Source: an uncultured Verrucomicrobia subdivision 3 bacterium (GTDB lineage: Bacteria; Verrucomicrobiota; Verrucomicrobiia; Limisphaerales; UBA11358). Taken from it: a DNA stretch of 64,000 nucleotides. Every line of letters begins with the position of its first letter. Position 1 is the stretch's first letter. Positions 1 through 8,514 of the stretch are shown in pieces. Under the pieces are notes generated by a model. That model was not told the DNA's origin. It made no database searches and saw nothing but the letters and a program-made list of their open reading frames with translations. The stretch is taken from positions 62,001-126,000 of the forward strand of contig CAITTG010000135.1 of the NCBI GenBank assembly GCA_903895255.1, read 5' to 3'. The position numbers were made by a program, and so were the translations under genes.

Positions 1-151
1 CCGGAAAATATCCGCCGATTAGCTGGGACTGCTGGCGGACTGGCTGCGGGAGGAACCAGCAGTGCCAGAAAGCAAATGGTACAAGCGATTTCCCGGGATG
101 ATTGCTGCGGGATGCGAGGGCGGGAATCGCGGGGGCGGCGGGGAAGGGGGG

Positions 152-208
152 AAAGCTCCAAGCACCAACCTCCAAGCTCCAGAGAATATTCAAATTCCAA
201 GCACCAAG
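152..208. repeat. CCAAGC-type low-complexity intergenic repeat
   Basis: The stretch is built from reiterated short words such as CTCCAAGCACCAA, CTCCAAGCTCC and ATTCCAAGCACC. The same words recur at 29398-29456. It lies in the gene-free left end of the window (1-458). Nothing else there is supported except a possible decayed coding end at about 23-120 and the hairpin pair at 308-352. Confidence 0.6.
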
Positions 209-307
209 AGGGTTGGTAGTGCGGGAGCAGATTTTATTTTTGGGTCATGAAGACGAGCAGAACTAGTTCAAACGTCCCTTTGGGGCTCTTAGTATTTTGA
301 TTTCTGA

Positions 308-352
308 CCCGGCGTTGAAATGCCGGGCTATTATCCGACGTCGCTTCGCGAC
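308..352. repeat. Paired-hairpin intergenic repeat (copy 1)
   Basis: Two consecutive palindromes are visible: CCCGGCGTTGAAATGCCGGG, then after GCTATTATC a second one, CGTCGCTTCGCGACG. The arrangement 'stem, GTTGAAA loop, stem, GCTATT' recurs at 21632-21652 and 22296-22318, so this belongs to a dispersed hairpin family in intergenic DNA. A nearby block at 368-395 (GAGACGGGCGCACTCCGG) resembles the repeat at 19647-19675. Confidence 0.6.
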
Positions 353-458
353 GATCCAATTCGCGCGCCCGAGACGGGCGCACTCCGGGGGCGGGGAGCG
401 CCGGGCGGGTTTTTGATTTTACTCCCCTGCCCGGGGTTTTTTCGCGTATGCTGGGGGC

Positions 459-1529
459 ATGAGAGAACAATCTTTGAATTTTTTGCGCACGCTGGTGAAC
501 ACGCCGAGCCCCACGGGGCATGAGGTGGCGGGGCAGCGGGTGTGGCTGGATTATGTCAAACCATACGCGGAGGAGACGTTTTCGGATGCGTATGGGAATT
601 GCGTGGCGGTGCTGAACAAGGGCGGTTCCCCGCGGATCATGCTGGCGGCGCACGCGGATGAGATTGCCATGGCGGTGAATTTCATCACCGAGGAGGGTTA
701 CATTTATGTGCTCAAAGTGGGGGGCGTGGACGCGGCCATCACGAAAGCCCAGCGGGTGCTGATTCACACGCGGAAGGGGCCGATCCTCGGGGTGGTGGGC
801 AATGTGGCGCCGCATTTGACGCATGACATCAAAGACCCCAAGCCGCCGAAGATGCACGAACTATTCATCGACATCGGCGCGGGCAGCCGCAAGGAGGCGC
901 AGGAATTGGTGCGCGTGGGCGATCCGATCACGCTGACGGCGCAGTTTGATTTGCTGCGGAATGACCTGGCGGTGGCGCGGGCGTTTGACAACCGGATTGG
1001 CACCTTCGCGGTGGCCGAGGCGCTGCGGTTGCTCCAGGAATCGGGCACGAAGCTGAAGGCGGAGGTGTGCGCGGTCTCGAATGTGCAGGAGGAAGTGGGT
1101 CTGCTGGGTGCGCGGCAGATTGCCTACTCGCTGAACCCGGATGTGGCACTGGTGGTGGATGTGACGCATGCGACGGATTATCCGACCGTGAGCAAGCATC
1201 AGTTCGGCGACATCAAGCTGGGCGGCGGGCCGACGATCACACACGCGGGATGCAATCATCCAGAAGTGGTGACCCGGCTGGAAGCGGTGGCGGCGGAGCA
1301 AAAAATCGCGCTGCAGCACAAGGCGATGTCCGGCTCCAGCGGCACGGACACGGATGTGATTTTCTGGACGCGCGGGGGCATTCCCAGCGCCCTGATCAGC
1401 CTGCCCAACCGTTACATGCACTCCCCGGTGGAAGTGGTCAACCTGCGGGATTTGGAACAAATCCCGGAGCTGATGGCCGGTTTTGCGCGGTCGGTGAAGG
1501 CCGGCGAGCAGTTCAAGGTGAAGATCTGA
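459..1529 (+). CDS. M42 family metallopeptidase (glutamyl aminopeptidase-like)
   Basis: This 356-residue protein has the layout of the M42 (FrvX/PepA-type) cocatalytic zinc aminopeptidases, which trim N-terminal residues from peptides in the cytoplasm as large oligomers. The candidate metal ligands are in family order: AAHADE near residue 66, RAFDNR near 172, the catalytic NVQEEVG pair near 209, VVDVTH near 231 and MHSPVEV near 320. Length is normal for the family. The ATG at 459 follows a GGGGG purine run at a suitable distance. The gene stands alone, and the next gene is convergent. Substrate preference cannot be read from the sequence. Confidence 0.93.
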   Translation: MREQSLNFLRTLVNTPSPTGHEVAGQRVWLDYVKPYAEETFSDAYGNCVAVLNKGGSPRIMLAAHADEIAMAVNFITEEGYIYVLKVGGVDAAITKAQRVLIHTRKGPILGVVGNVAPHLTHDIKDPKPPKMHELFIDIGAGSRKEAQELVRVGDPITLTAQFDLLRNDLAVARAFDNRIGTFAVAEALRLLQESGTKLKAEVCAVSNVQEEVGLLGARQIAYSLNPDVALVVDVTHATDYPTVSKHQFGDIKLGGGPTITHAGCNHPEVVTRLEAVAAEQKIALQHKAMSGSSGTDTDVIFWTRGGIPSALISLPNRYMHSPVEVVNLRDLEQIPELMAGFARSVKAGEQFKVKI

Positions 1530-1544
1530 GGTGGAAAGATCCGT

Positions 1545-1581
1545 TTCAACCGCAGATGAACGCAGATTGACGCCGATAAAA
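1545..1581. repeat. GCAGATGAACGCAGAT-type dispersed repeat
   Basis: The short interval between the convergent M42 and DUF5069 genes contains AACCGCAGATGAACGCAGAT followed by TGACGCCGAT. This is one of the widespread tandem-like intergenic words of environmental bacteria. Related words occur at 3483-3571, 19545-19575 and 29596-29630. Confidence 0.5.
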
Positions 1582-1594
1582 GCCCCGGAGAGGC

Positions 1595-2020
1595 TCAGAG
1601 CCGCTTCTCATCCGCGTCGATGTAGTCCACGAAGGTGGTGATATCGTCGCGGTGGGAGAGGCCGGATTCCTGTTTGCGCAGCTTGAAGCGTTCGAGGGCC
1701 TTGGGATCGTTGGCGAGCGGACGGCTGAGCAGGTCGGCGCGGTGCGCGGCCTTTTCGGCGTCGGTCTTTTTGACGTTATGGAAGACCCAGTCGCAGACCT
1801 GGCCGTCGGTGAGGGAATTTTTGACCAGGGTGAGCATCTGGTCATGGGTGACGCCGGCATGCTTGAGCCACATGGCATCGAAGCCCTTGCCAAGGTTTTC
1901 CTGGTAGTCGGCGTGCAATTGGCCGGCGAGGTGCAGGCGGATTTTATCAATGTAGCGCGGGAGGTAGCTCCAGCCGGCCATGGTTTCACGGGGACTGCGG
2001 GGATAAATCAAATCGCTCAT
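1595..2020 (-). CDS. DUF5069 domain-containing protein
   Basis: A 141-residue cytoplasmic protein beginning MSDLIYPRSPRE and containing the DUF5069 hallmarks LPRYIDKIR, a central LTDGQVCDWV segment and a C-terminal DDITTFVDYIDADE. The family is common in Verrucomicrobiota and has no assigned function. The reading frame stays open 23 codons upstream of this ATG, but the family start is clearly MSDLIYPRSP, so 2020 was chosen. It is divergent from the oxidoreductase at 2099, with which it shares a 78-base intergenic region holding a perfect 20-base palindrome. Confidence 0.85.
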   Translation of the reverse strand: MSDLIYPRSPRETMAGWSYLPRYIDKIRLHLAGQLHADYQENLGKGFDAMWLKHAGVTHDQMLTLVKNSLTDGQVCDWVFHNVKKTDAEKAAHRADLLSRPLANDPKALERFKLRKQESGLSHRDDITTFVDYIDADEKRL

Positions 2021-2046
2021 GGCGGCATCATCCGGCAAGCCGGGGA

Positions 2047-2066
2047 AAATTTCAAATTTGAAATTT
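2047..2066. promoter_or_regulatory. Perfect 20-bp AT-rich palindrome between divergent genes
   Basis: AAATTTCAAATTTGAAATTT is its own reverse complement and sits midway between the divergent starts at 2020 and 2099. It could be an operator for both genes. The alternative is a member of the TTTCAAATTT word family also seen at 21508-21562 and 29845-29880. The sequence alone does not decide between these. Confidence 0.4.
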
Positions 2067-2098
2067 GCAATTCCAACCGGCCAGCGCATCTTCGGGAC

Positions 2099-3478
2099 AT
2101 GCGTAATTCTGATTTTGACGTGGCCGTCATTGGTGGCGGGAGTGGTGGTTATGCGGCGGCCCGGACGGCGGCGGCGGCGGGTTTAAAAACCGTGGTGATC
2201 GAGGGGGGCCGGGAGGTGGGCGGGCTGTGCATCCTGCGGGGGTGCATGCCCACCAAAGCCCTGCTTTACGCCGGGGAAGTGTTGCACCTGGCGGGTCACG
2301 CGAAAACGTGGGGGCTGAAAGTCGCCAAGCCGGGCTTTGACTTTGCCAAAGTCATGGCGCGGAAAGATGAATTGATCAAGGAATTTGCCGATTACCGGGC
2401 GAAGCAACTGGCGGACGGACGATTTCAGTTTGTGCGGGCGAATGCGCGGTTCCTGGACGCGCACACCGTTGAGCTGGACAATGGCCAGCAAGTGACTGCG
2501 AAACATTTTGTCATCGCCACCGGGTCGCGGGTGGCCCCGGTGCCCCTGCCTCAACTGGCCGAGATCGGCTGCCTGACCAGCGACGAGGCGCTGGCCTTGG
2601 AAAAACTGCCGAAGTCGCTGATCATTCTCGGCGGCGGGGCGATTGCGTGCGAGTTCGCGCAATTCTTTGCGCGGTTTGGTGTGAAGGTTACACTGATTCA
2701 ACGCAGTGAACATCTGTTGAAAGAGTTCGACACCGATGCCGGCCAGGTGGTGGAAACCGTATTCCGCCGCGAAGGGGTGAAGCTGTTTACCGGCACCAAA
2801 TTATTGGGCGCGGAACGTAAAGGGCGGGTTAAAACCATCCACTTTGAGCAGGCGGGGAAAGCCGTGAAGGTGTCCGCCGAGGAAGTGCTGTTCGCACTCG
2901 GACGGGTGCCGAACACCGCCGGGCTGGCGCTGGACCAGGCCGGGGTGGCTACGGACCAGGGGCGCGTGGTGGCCAATCAATTTATGCAAACCTCGGCCTC
3001 GCATATTTACACGGCCGGGGATTGCACGGGTCCGCATGAGATTGTGCACATCGCCATTCAACAGGGCGAAACGGCCATCCACAACTTGATGCATCCCCGG
3101 CGCCAGCGGGCGATGGATTACCGCCTGCTGATATCCGTGGTCTTCACCGACCCGCAGGTGGCGGTGGTGGGGCTTACGGAAAAGCGGGCCCAGGCGGAGG
3201 GGATTCCCTGCCGGGCGGCGAGCTATCCTTTTAATGATCATGGCAAATCACTGATCATGGAGGCGAAGGATGGGTTTGTGAAATTGCTGGCGGATCCCAA
3301 AACCGGCGAGATTCTAGGCGGCGCGTGCGTGGGGCCGGCCGGGGGTGAATTGATTCATGAAATCGTCGTGGCGATGGCCAAGCGCATGACGGTGAAAGAA
3401 CTGGCGGCGGTGCCACACTATCATCCGACGCTGGCGGAAATCTGGACATATCCCGCCGAGGAGTTGGCGGATTTATAG
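2099..3478 (+). CDS. FAD/NAD(P)-dependent pyridine nucleotide-disulfide oxidoreductase (MerA/Lpd-like)
   Basis: This 459-residue flavoprotein belongs to the group I disulfide oxidoreductases. It shows the N-terminal FAD fold (VAVIGGGSGGYAAAR, residues 8-22), a redox-active CILRGC pair (Cys44 and Cys49), a second GGGAIACE NAD(P) fold, the YTAGDC FAD motif, and a C-terminal dimerisation domain with the active-site HPTLAE. It is too divergent from the true E3 at 8515 to be called lipoamide dehydrogenase, and could be a mercuric-reductase-like or general disulfide reductase. No MerA N-terminal metal domain is present. The frame is open back to 1652, but that stretch is antisense to the DUF5069 gene, so the start at 2099 just before the FAD motif was chosen. 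Confidence 0.88.
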   Translation: MRNSDFDVAVIGGGSGGYAAARTAAAAGLKTVVIEGGREVGGLCILRGCMPTKALLYAGEVLHLAGHAKTWGLKVAKPGFDFAKVMARKDELIKEFADYRAKQLADGRFQFVRANARFLDAHTVELDNGQQVTAKHFVIATGSRVAPVPLPQLAEIGCLTSDEALALEKLPKSLIILGGGAIACEFAQFFARFGVKVTLIQRSEHLLKEFDTDAGQVVETVFRREGVKLFTGTKLLGAERKGRVKTIHFEQAGKAVKVSAEEVLFALGRVPNTAGLALDQAGVATDQGRVVANQFMQTSASHIYTAGDCTGPHEIVHIAIQQGETAIHNLMHPRRQRAMDYRLLISVVFTDPQVAVVGLTEKRAQAEGIPCRAASYPFNDHGKSLIMEAKDGFVKLLADPKTGEILGGACVGPAGGELIHEIVVAMAKRMTVKELAAVPHYHPTLAEIWTYPAEELADL

Positions 3479-3482
3479 CCGC

Positions 3483-3571
3483 TAAAGAACGCAAAGATCA
3501 CAGCGGGGTGGAGCAACAGCCAATGGGATTTAACGCAAAGAAGCAAAGACGCAAAGGCGCAGAGGAGGAGG
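3483..3571. repeat. GCAAAGACGCAAAGGCGCAGAG dispersed repeat
   Basis: The gap between two convergent genes carries tandem-like words: AAAGAACGCAAAGATCACAG, then AACGCAAAGAAGCAAAGACG and CAAAGGCGCAGAGGAGG. The purine-rich period is roughly 8-11 bases. Similar words lie at 19545-19575 and 29596-29630. No coding potential or terminator is evident. Confidence 0.6.
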
Positions 3572-3634
3572 CAGAAAATGACCGTCCCCAGCGGATTTGG
3601 GTTGAATTGGCGATGGCCTTAGCGACGAGCAACA

Positions 3635-3928
3635 TTATTTCAGCTTCGCCAGGACTTCCTCCGGCTTGAAACCGTGGAGCTTGAGGGTTTTGTGGCGGGA
3701 AGTATGGCCGCGCAGCAATTCCACCCGGGCGCGGGAGCAGTCCAATAAATCGGCGAGCATTTCCACCAAGGCCTGGTTGGCGGCGGCGTCCACGGGCGGA
3801 GCGGTGACTTTAATGCGTAATTCGTCCCCGAGCGCCCCGCCGATTTCATTGCGGGAGGCACGGGGCTGAAGCTTTACGGCCAGCAGGGTGCCATCGGGCT
3901 GGGCACGCAAATAACCGGGCAGGGCCAC
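3635..3928 (-). CDS. DUF167/YggU family protein
   Basis: A 97-residue protein with the UPF0235 signature: VKLQPRASRNEI near the start, then LRIKVTAPPVDAAANQAL and a basic RGHTSRHKTLKL segment. The fold is known (YggU), but the cellular role is not established. Length matches the family. The start codon is GTG at 3928, 14 bases after the aquaporin stop on the same strand, so the two are probably co-transcribed. Confidence 0.85.
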   Translation of the reverse strand: MALPGYLRAQPDGTLLAVKLQPRASRNEIGGALGDELRIKVTAPPVDAAANQALVEMLADLLDCSRARVELLRGHTSRHKTLKLHGFKPEEVLAKLK

Positions 3929-3942
3929 AAGCGCGGGCCGAC

Positions 3943-4572
3943 TTACTTGTCTTCCGGGTTGATGAATTTAAAGGTGATCGCCGCGAGGGCGGCGCCCGCG
4001 AAGTCGCCGACCAGGTAAATCCAATAGTTGGCCAGCTTTTCAATGTGCATGACCACGATGCCCGTGGCGATGGCGGGATTGAACGCGCCGCCGGAAATCG
4101 GGCCATGGGCAAAGGCCATGACGACGACGGTAAAACCAATGGCCAGCCCGTAATTGGAATTCCCCGCCGTGGCCTTGGCCGTGGCGACGTTCAGGACCAC
4201 ATAGGCGAGCGTGAAGGTTCCCAGAAATTCCGCCAGCAGCGCGCGCCCGTGGGGGATGTCCGCGGGGGTCACGATGGGATCGCCTTTCAAGAACATGACG
4301 ATATGCGAGGCCAGGAGCGCCCCCAGAATCTGGGCCAGCCAGTACATCGGAACATCTTTGACCGGGCAGCGACCGCGCAGCCAGACGGCCAGGGTGACGG
4401 CCGGGTTGAAATGGCCGCCGGAAACATGACCGCCGGCATACACCATGACCATCAGCATCGAGCCGATGGCGATCGGGGCGAGGGCGCCCGCGCCGCCGGG
4501 CTCAATCACCACCAGACCCACGGTGAGGACAAACAAAAACGTGCCAATGAATTCAACCAAGTATTTTCTCAT
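3943..4572 (-). CDS. MIP family aquaporin / glycerol channel
   Basis: A 209-residue inner-membrane channel with six predicted transmembrane helices and the two half-helix NPA motifs HFNPAVT and AFNPAIA. It mediates passive transport of water or small neutral solutes. It is slightly shorter than typical AqpZ (about 230 residues), and the selectivity filter cannot be assigned confidently by eye, so water versus glycerol is left open. It precedes the DUF167 gene at close spacing on the same strand. Confidence 0.9.
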   Translation of the reverse strand: MRKYLVEFIGTFLFVLTVGLVVIEPGGAGALAPIAIGSMLMVMVYAGGHVSGGHFNPAVTLAVWLRGRCPVKDVPMYWLAQILGALLASHIVMFLKGDPIVTPADIPHGRALLAEFLGTFTLAYVVLNVATAKATAGNSNYGLAIGFTVVVMAFAHGPISGGAFNPAIATGIVVMHIEKLANYWIYLVGDFAGAALAAITFKFINPEDK

Positions 4573-4660
4573 AAGACAACCTTGACAGTTGATAAGCTAG
4601 AAAACGGCCGCGGGGCTGTCGAGCGAAAAGGTGACGGTGGGGCGCCCGACTTCGGCGCGT

Positions 4661-6376
4661 CTAAAGTTCGAAGTTTTTGAGATGCGCCAGCCCCCAGCGC
4701 AAGGGCACCCAGCCCACCAGCAAGGAGAGGGTGACAAAGCCAATGATGCTGGCGGCCGACCACAGCATGCTCGGGTGCAGTCCGCCGGCGCCAAAGACAA
4801 TCAATCCCAGCGAGGCCAGGATGTAAACGGAACTCAGCACGAAGCACAAAGTGCCGCCAAAACCGCTGACAATTTTATTGGGATTGGCCTCTTTCATATT
4901 GGGGTAGAGCACGCCCAGCCCCACCGCCAGACCGTTCAAGGTAAAGGACATCACGGTGACCACCGCGCCAAAAAACAGCACCCGGTCCCAGCTCATGTTC
5001 AACAGATAGCATGAGAGCGTGATAAGACAGAGCGTGATAATCAGGGACATGGTGCTGGCCAGCCAGAATTTGGTGATGACCACGCGGGCCAAACCCATGG
5101 GGGCCAGACCGATGATCCACATGCGGCGGCCTTCCAGGGAAAATTGGGGGAACACAAACCGGGTGGTCACGGAGGCGAGGTTAAAGGCGCAGGCGCCCAG
5201 ATTGAGAAAGGCCACCATGTTGATCCAGAACGGGCTGGCGAGCTGGTGCGTGAAATTGCGCAGGTTGATGATGTACACTGCGAGCAGACCAAAAAACATG
5301 ACGGACTGCCCCCATTGGGTGGTGTCCCGCCAGAACATTTGCATGTCCTTGAGGGCCAGGGCGCGGGTATCGCGGTCCAGCCAGAAGAGCGCCTTGAAAA
5401 AGCGCTCCAGCAGGCCGTCACGACGCTGGTGGGTGCGGGTTTGAAAATAGTTAATTTTGAACCCGTTGCCGCTTGACCGGCTTTGCACCGCCGAGGCGGT
5501 GTCATAAAACAGGTTGCCAAAGCGGGTGAACGCAAGGCAGCCAAAAAAGAGGGTGTGACTCAGCAGGACCAGGGCAAAAAAGAGGGAATTGCGGAGGATG
5601 CCCTCGGCCCATTGCATCACCGAGGTGGAGAGCCAGTAACTGGGGAGAAACGGGAAAAGTGTAAACCGGGTTTTGGACAATAACTGGTCGAGCGCCTCGA
5701 GCGTGCGTTTATCCAGCAGTTCGTCCGTGGCGGCCTGGGTTTTCCACCAGACGGCGACAAAGAGCAGCACCACCGCCATGATGACCACGGTCATTTGAAA
5801 GCTGCGCCGGTCCAGAAACCGGCCGATGACGATGGCCAGCCAGGCGCCCAGAACCGAGGGCAGCACGATGAACAAGCCAATCAAAACAACGGTGAGGATG
5901 TAAAAATGCCACGGGGCGCCCCGGACCAGACCATAAGCCACCAGGAGCGGGGCGATGAGAAAGAGAAAGGCCCAGGAGGCGAGGATGGTGGACTCGATTA
6001 ATTTCCAACGGAAAATCGTCTGGTTGCTGACGGGCAGCGAGAGCAAAAACGCGGTCTCGCGGTTACGGAACAGATTGGTGTAGCTGATGATGAGATTGCT
6101 CAGCAGGAGGAGCGCGAAGAGGAAGGCGAACAGCACATACAGCAGGCGTTCGGTAAGCACGGCCCCGAGACCGGGAAAGCCGGCGATAAACTTTAACCCG
6201 CGATAAAACAATTCAAAGGACAGCACCAGGTAGCCCAGCACAAAGATGGCAATGATGCTGGTCAGCAGTGTGGACTGGTTGCGGGTGGCCAACAGGCGCC
6301 GCCAGCTCTGGAGGGCATTGACGCGCAGCAAGAGCCACAGGGCGGAGGTCTCGGACCTGGTTGTGAGTGCAGACAC
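4661..6376 (-). CDS. ABC-exporter-type multi-pass membrane protein
   Basis: A large polytopic membrane protein with about a dozen hydrophobic segments and a cytoplasmic coupling-type segment (NRETAFLLSLPVSNQTIF, then FRWKLIEST), as in ABC-2 permeases of the 'putative ABC exporter' group. It probably forms the membrane part of an export system. No ATPase gene is adjacent, so the partner is unknown. The frame can be extended to a TTG at 6445, but that adds a basic, non-hydrophobic leader; the GTG at 6376 gives 571 residues and was preferred. It is divergent from rnhB. Confidence 0.7.
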   Translation of the reverse strand: MSALTTRSETSALWLLLRVNALQSWRRLLATRNQSTLLTSIIAIFVLGYLVLSFELFYRGLKFIAGFPGLGAVLTERLLYVLFAFLFALLLLSNLIISYTNLFRNRETAFLLSLPVSNQTIFRWKLIESTILASWAFLFLIAPLLVAYGLVRGAPWHFYILTVVLIGLFIVLPSVLGAWLAIVIGRFLDRRSFQMTVVIMAVVLLFVAVWWKTQAATDELLDKRTLEALDQLLSKTRFTLFPFLPSYWLSTSVMQWAEGILRNSLFFALVLLSHTLFFGCLAFTRFGNLFYDTASAVQSRSSGNGFKINYFQTRTHQRRDGLLERFFKALFWLDRDTRALALKDMQMFWRDTTQWGQSVMFFGLLAVYIINLRNFTHQLASPFWINMVAFLNLGACAFNLASVTTRFVFPQFSLEGRRMWIIGLAPMGLARVVITKFWLASTMSLIITLCLITLSCYLLNMSWDRVLFFGAVVTVMSFTLNGLAVGLGVLYPNMKEANPNKIVSGFGGTLCFVLSSVYILASLGLIVFGAGGLHPSMLWSAASIIGFVTLSLLVGWVPLRWGLAHLKNFEL

Positions 6377-6471
6377 GCGGGCAACGTAGCGTGAGCGCGC
6401 GCCCGGTGCAACTCCGGGAGTGACCCGGGATTGAATCGTGGCCAAAGACCGATTACGCTCGCGGCTGATTT

Positions 6472-7143
6472 ATGAGTCTCGATCTCCTCGCCTTTGAACG
6501 CGAACTCTGGCAGCAAGGCCTGACCCGCGTGGCGGGGGTGGATGAAGCCGGGCGGGGGCCGCTGGCAGGACCGGTCAGCGCCGCCGCCGTCATCTTGCCG
6601 CCCGCCTGGGCGAAGAGCGGCCTGCCGCTGGAACTGGCGGGCTTGAATGATTCCAAACAACTGAGCGACACGCAACGGGAGGGTTTCTACGAATTCATCA
6701 TTGGCTGTGCCGAGGTACGGCACGCCGTGGTTTTGGTGGAGGCGGGCCGGATCGACACGATTAATATTCTACAAGCCACCCATGAAGCGATGAATAGCGC
6801 GCTGGCCCGGCTCACCCCCGCCCCCCAACATGCCCTGGTGGACGGCCGGCCGGTCAAAACCATGCGCGTGCCGCAAACGGCTCTGGTTAAGGGGGATGCG
6901 CGCAGCTATTCCATTGCCGCCGCCAGCGTGCTGGCCAAAGTCACCCGCGACCGCCTCATGCTCGAATATGACCGCCAATGGCCGCAATACGGTTTTGCCG
7001 GGCACAAGGGCTATGGCACCGCCGGACACCTGGCGGCCATCGCCCAACATGGCCCCTGCCCCATCCACCGCCGGAGTTTCGCGCCGTTGAAGCAGGAAGA
7101 GCCGGAGTGGTTCCAAGGCGGAAAGACCAAAATAGTAGGATAA
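6472..7143 (+). CDS. rnhB: Ribonuclease HII
   Basis: A 223-residue enzyme that cleaves the RNA strand of RNA-DNA hybrids and removes misincorporated ribonucleotides. The active-site motif VDEAGRGPLAGPV carries Asp24 and Glu25. NDSKQLS follows near residue 60, ALVDG supplies Asp124, and the KGDARSYSIAAASVLAK block and the GYGTAGH segment complete the family pattern. Length is normal. It starts at the ATG at 6472, which lies downstream of the divergent exporter gene. Confidence 0.96.
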   Translation: MSLDLLAFERELWQQGLTRVAGVDEAGRGPLAGPVSAAAVILPPAWAKSGLPLELAGLNDSKQLSDTQREGFYEFIIGCAEVRHAVVLVEAGRIDTINILQATHEAMNSALARLTPAPQHALVDGRPVKTMRVPQTALVKGDARSYSIAAASVLAKVTRDRLMLEYDRQWPQYGFAGHKGYGTAGHLAAIAQHGPCPIHRRSFAPLKQEEPEWFQGGKTKIVG

Positions 7144-7197
7144 TTTATTTCTGGAAAATCCCCCCGGGTTGCGGCAAGCTAATCTTCTGTTGAATTT

Positions 7198-8499
7198 ATG
7201 GACGTAAAACTTCCGAAACTGGGTGAGGGCGCGGATTCCGGCGTCGTGGTCAATGTCTTCGTTAAAGAAGGCGACACGGTGGCGAAAGACCAGCCGATAC
7301 TGGAACTTGAAAACGAAAAAGCCGTGGCTTCCATCCCGTCCACTATGGCGGGGGTGGTGGGCAAGGTATTTGTCAAAGCCGGCGACCGCGTGAGCGTGGG
7401 CCAGCGCTTGATTTCCGTGGAGGGCGCCGCGGGCGCCGCCGCCCCGGCTTCGGCCGCTGCTCCGGCACCCGTTGCGGCCCCGGCCCCGAAACGCGCGGCC
7501 GCCCGGCCCGCCGCCGCGCCCGTACCGGAGGCGGTTGAGGAAGCCGTTGACGAGGATGAAGATGTGAATCCCGGCGTGCCGCCGGTGGCCTCGCCCTCCG
7601 TGCGCAAAGTGGCGCGCGAACTGGGCATCAATCTGGCGAAGATTCATGGCAGCGAGTCTGGTGGCCGGATCGTCATGGGCGACGTCAAAGCCTATATTCA
7701 ACGGCTGATTGCCCGGGCCGCCGCCCCCAAAGCAGCCGCTGCCGCGCCTGCCGCACCGGCCAAGCCGGCGCCGGTGTCCATCGATTTCTCCCAGTGGGGC
7801 CCGGTGGTCAAGAAATCCATCACGCCGTTGCGCCAGGTCATCGCGCGCCGGATGCTGGAAAACTGGAACGCCATCCCGCATGTCACGCAGTTTGACAATA
7901 TTGATTTCACGAAGCTAAATGAGTTGCGCAAGAAATATGCCGCCGCTTACGAGGCCAAGGGCTCGAAGCTGACGCTCACGCCGCTGGTGCTGAAGGGCAT
8001 CGTGGAAGCGTTAAAAAAGCATCCGATCTTCAATTCCAGCCTGGATGAGGCCACGAATGAGATCGTGATCAAGGAATATTACCACCTCGGCATCGCGGTG
8101 GACACCGAGCAGGGCCTGATTGTTCCGGTCATTCGCGACGTGGACAAGAAGAGCGTGCTGGAAATAGCCAAGGAACTGGAAGTCCTCGCTGCGAAAGCGC
8201 GCGACCGGAAGGTGACGGGCGACGAATTGAAGGGCGGCACCTTTACAATCTCCAATCAAGGAGCCATCGGCGGGGCGCATTTCACCCCGATCGTGAACAA
8301 GCCGGAAGTGGCCATCCTCGGGATGGGCCGCGGCGCACTCCAACCGGTGGTGCGCGACGGCAAGGTGGAAGTCCGCCTGATGACGCCGATTGGCTTGAGC
8401 TATGATCACCGGGTGATCGATGGCGGCACGGCGGCCCGCTTCACCGTGGATCTGATCGCGGCGTTGCAGGACTTCAAGGAAGAAACCGTAAAAATTTAA
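7198..8499 (+). CDS. 2-oxoacid dehydrogenase complex E2 (dihydrolipoamide acyltransferase)
   Basis: A 433-residue E2 core protein. The N-terminal lipoyl domain has ELENEKAVASIPS, so the lipoylated lysine is Lys41. An Ala/Pro-rich linker (about residues 80-115) leads to a peripheral subunit-binding domain (ASPSVRKVARELGI, about 127-165), a second Ala/Pro linker and the catalytic acyltransferase domain ending in LSYDHRVIDGG with the catalytic His. The pyruvate dehydrogenase E2 is most likely, but no E1 gene lies in the window, so the substrate is inferred. The E3 gene begins 15 bases downstream, indicating an operon. Confidence 0.93.
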   Translation: MDVKLPKLGEGADSGVVVNVFVKEGDTVAKDQPILELENEKAVASIPSTMAGVVGKVFVKAGDRVSVGQRLISVEGAAGAAAPASAAAPAPVAAPAPKRAAARPAAAPVPEAVEEAVDEDEDVNPGVPPVASPSVRKVARELGINLAKIHGSESGGRIVMGDVKAYIQRLIARAAAPKAAAAAPAAPAKPAPVSIDFSQWGPVVKKSITPLRQVIARRMLENWNAIPHVTQFDNIDFTKLNELRKKYAAAYEAKGSKLTLTPLVLKGIVEALKKHPIFNSSLDEATNEIVIKEYYHLGIAVDTEQGLIVPVIRDVDKKSVLEIAKELEVLAAKARDRKVTGDELKGGTFTISNQGAIGGAHFTPIVNKPEVAILGMGRGALQPVVRDGKVEVRLMTPIGLSYDHRVIDGGTAARFTVDLIAALQDFKEETVKI

Positions 8500-8514
8500 G
8501 CGCATTTTGTTTTC

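Noticed and set aside
1652..2098. N-terminal extension of the disulfide oxidoreductase
   Set aside because: It is antisense to the DUF5069 gene and precedes the FAD motif where family proteins start.
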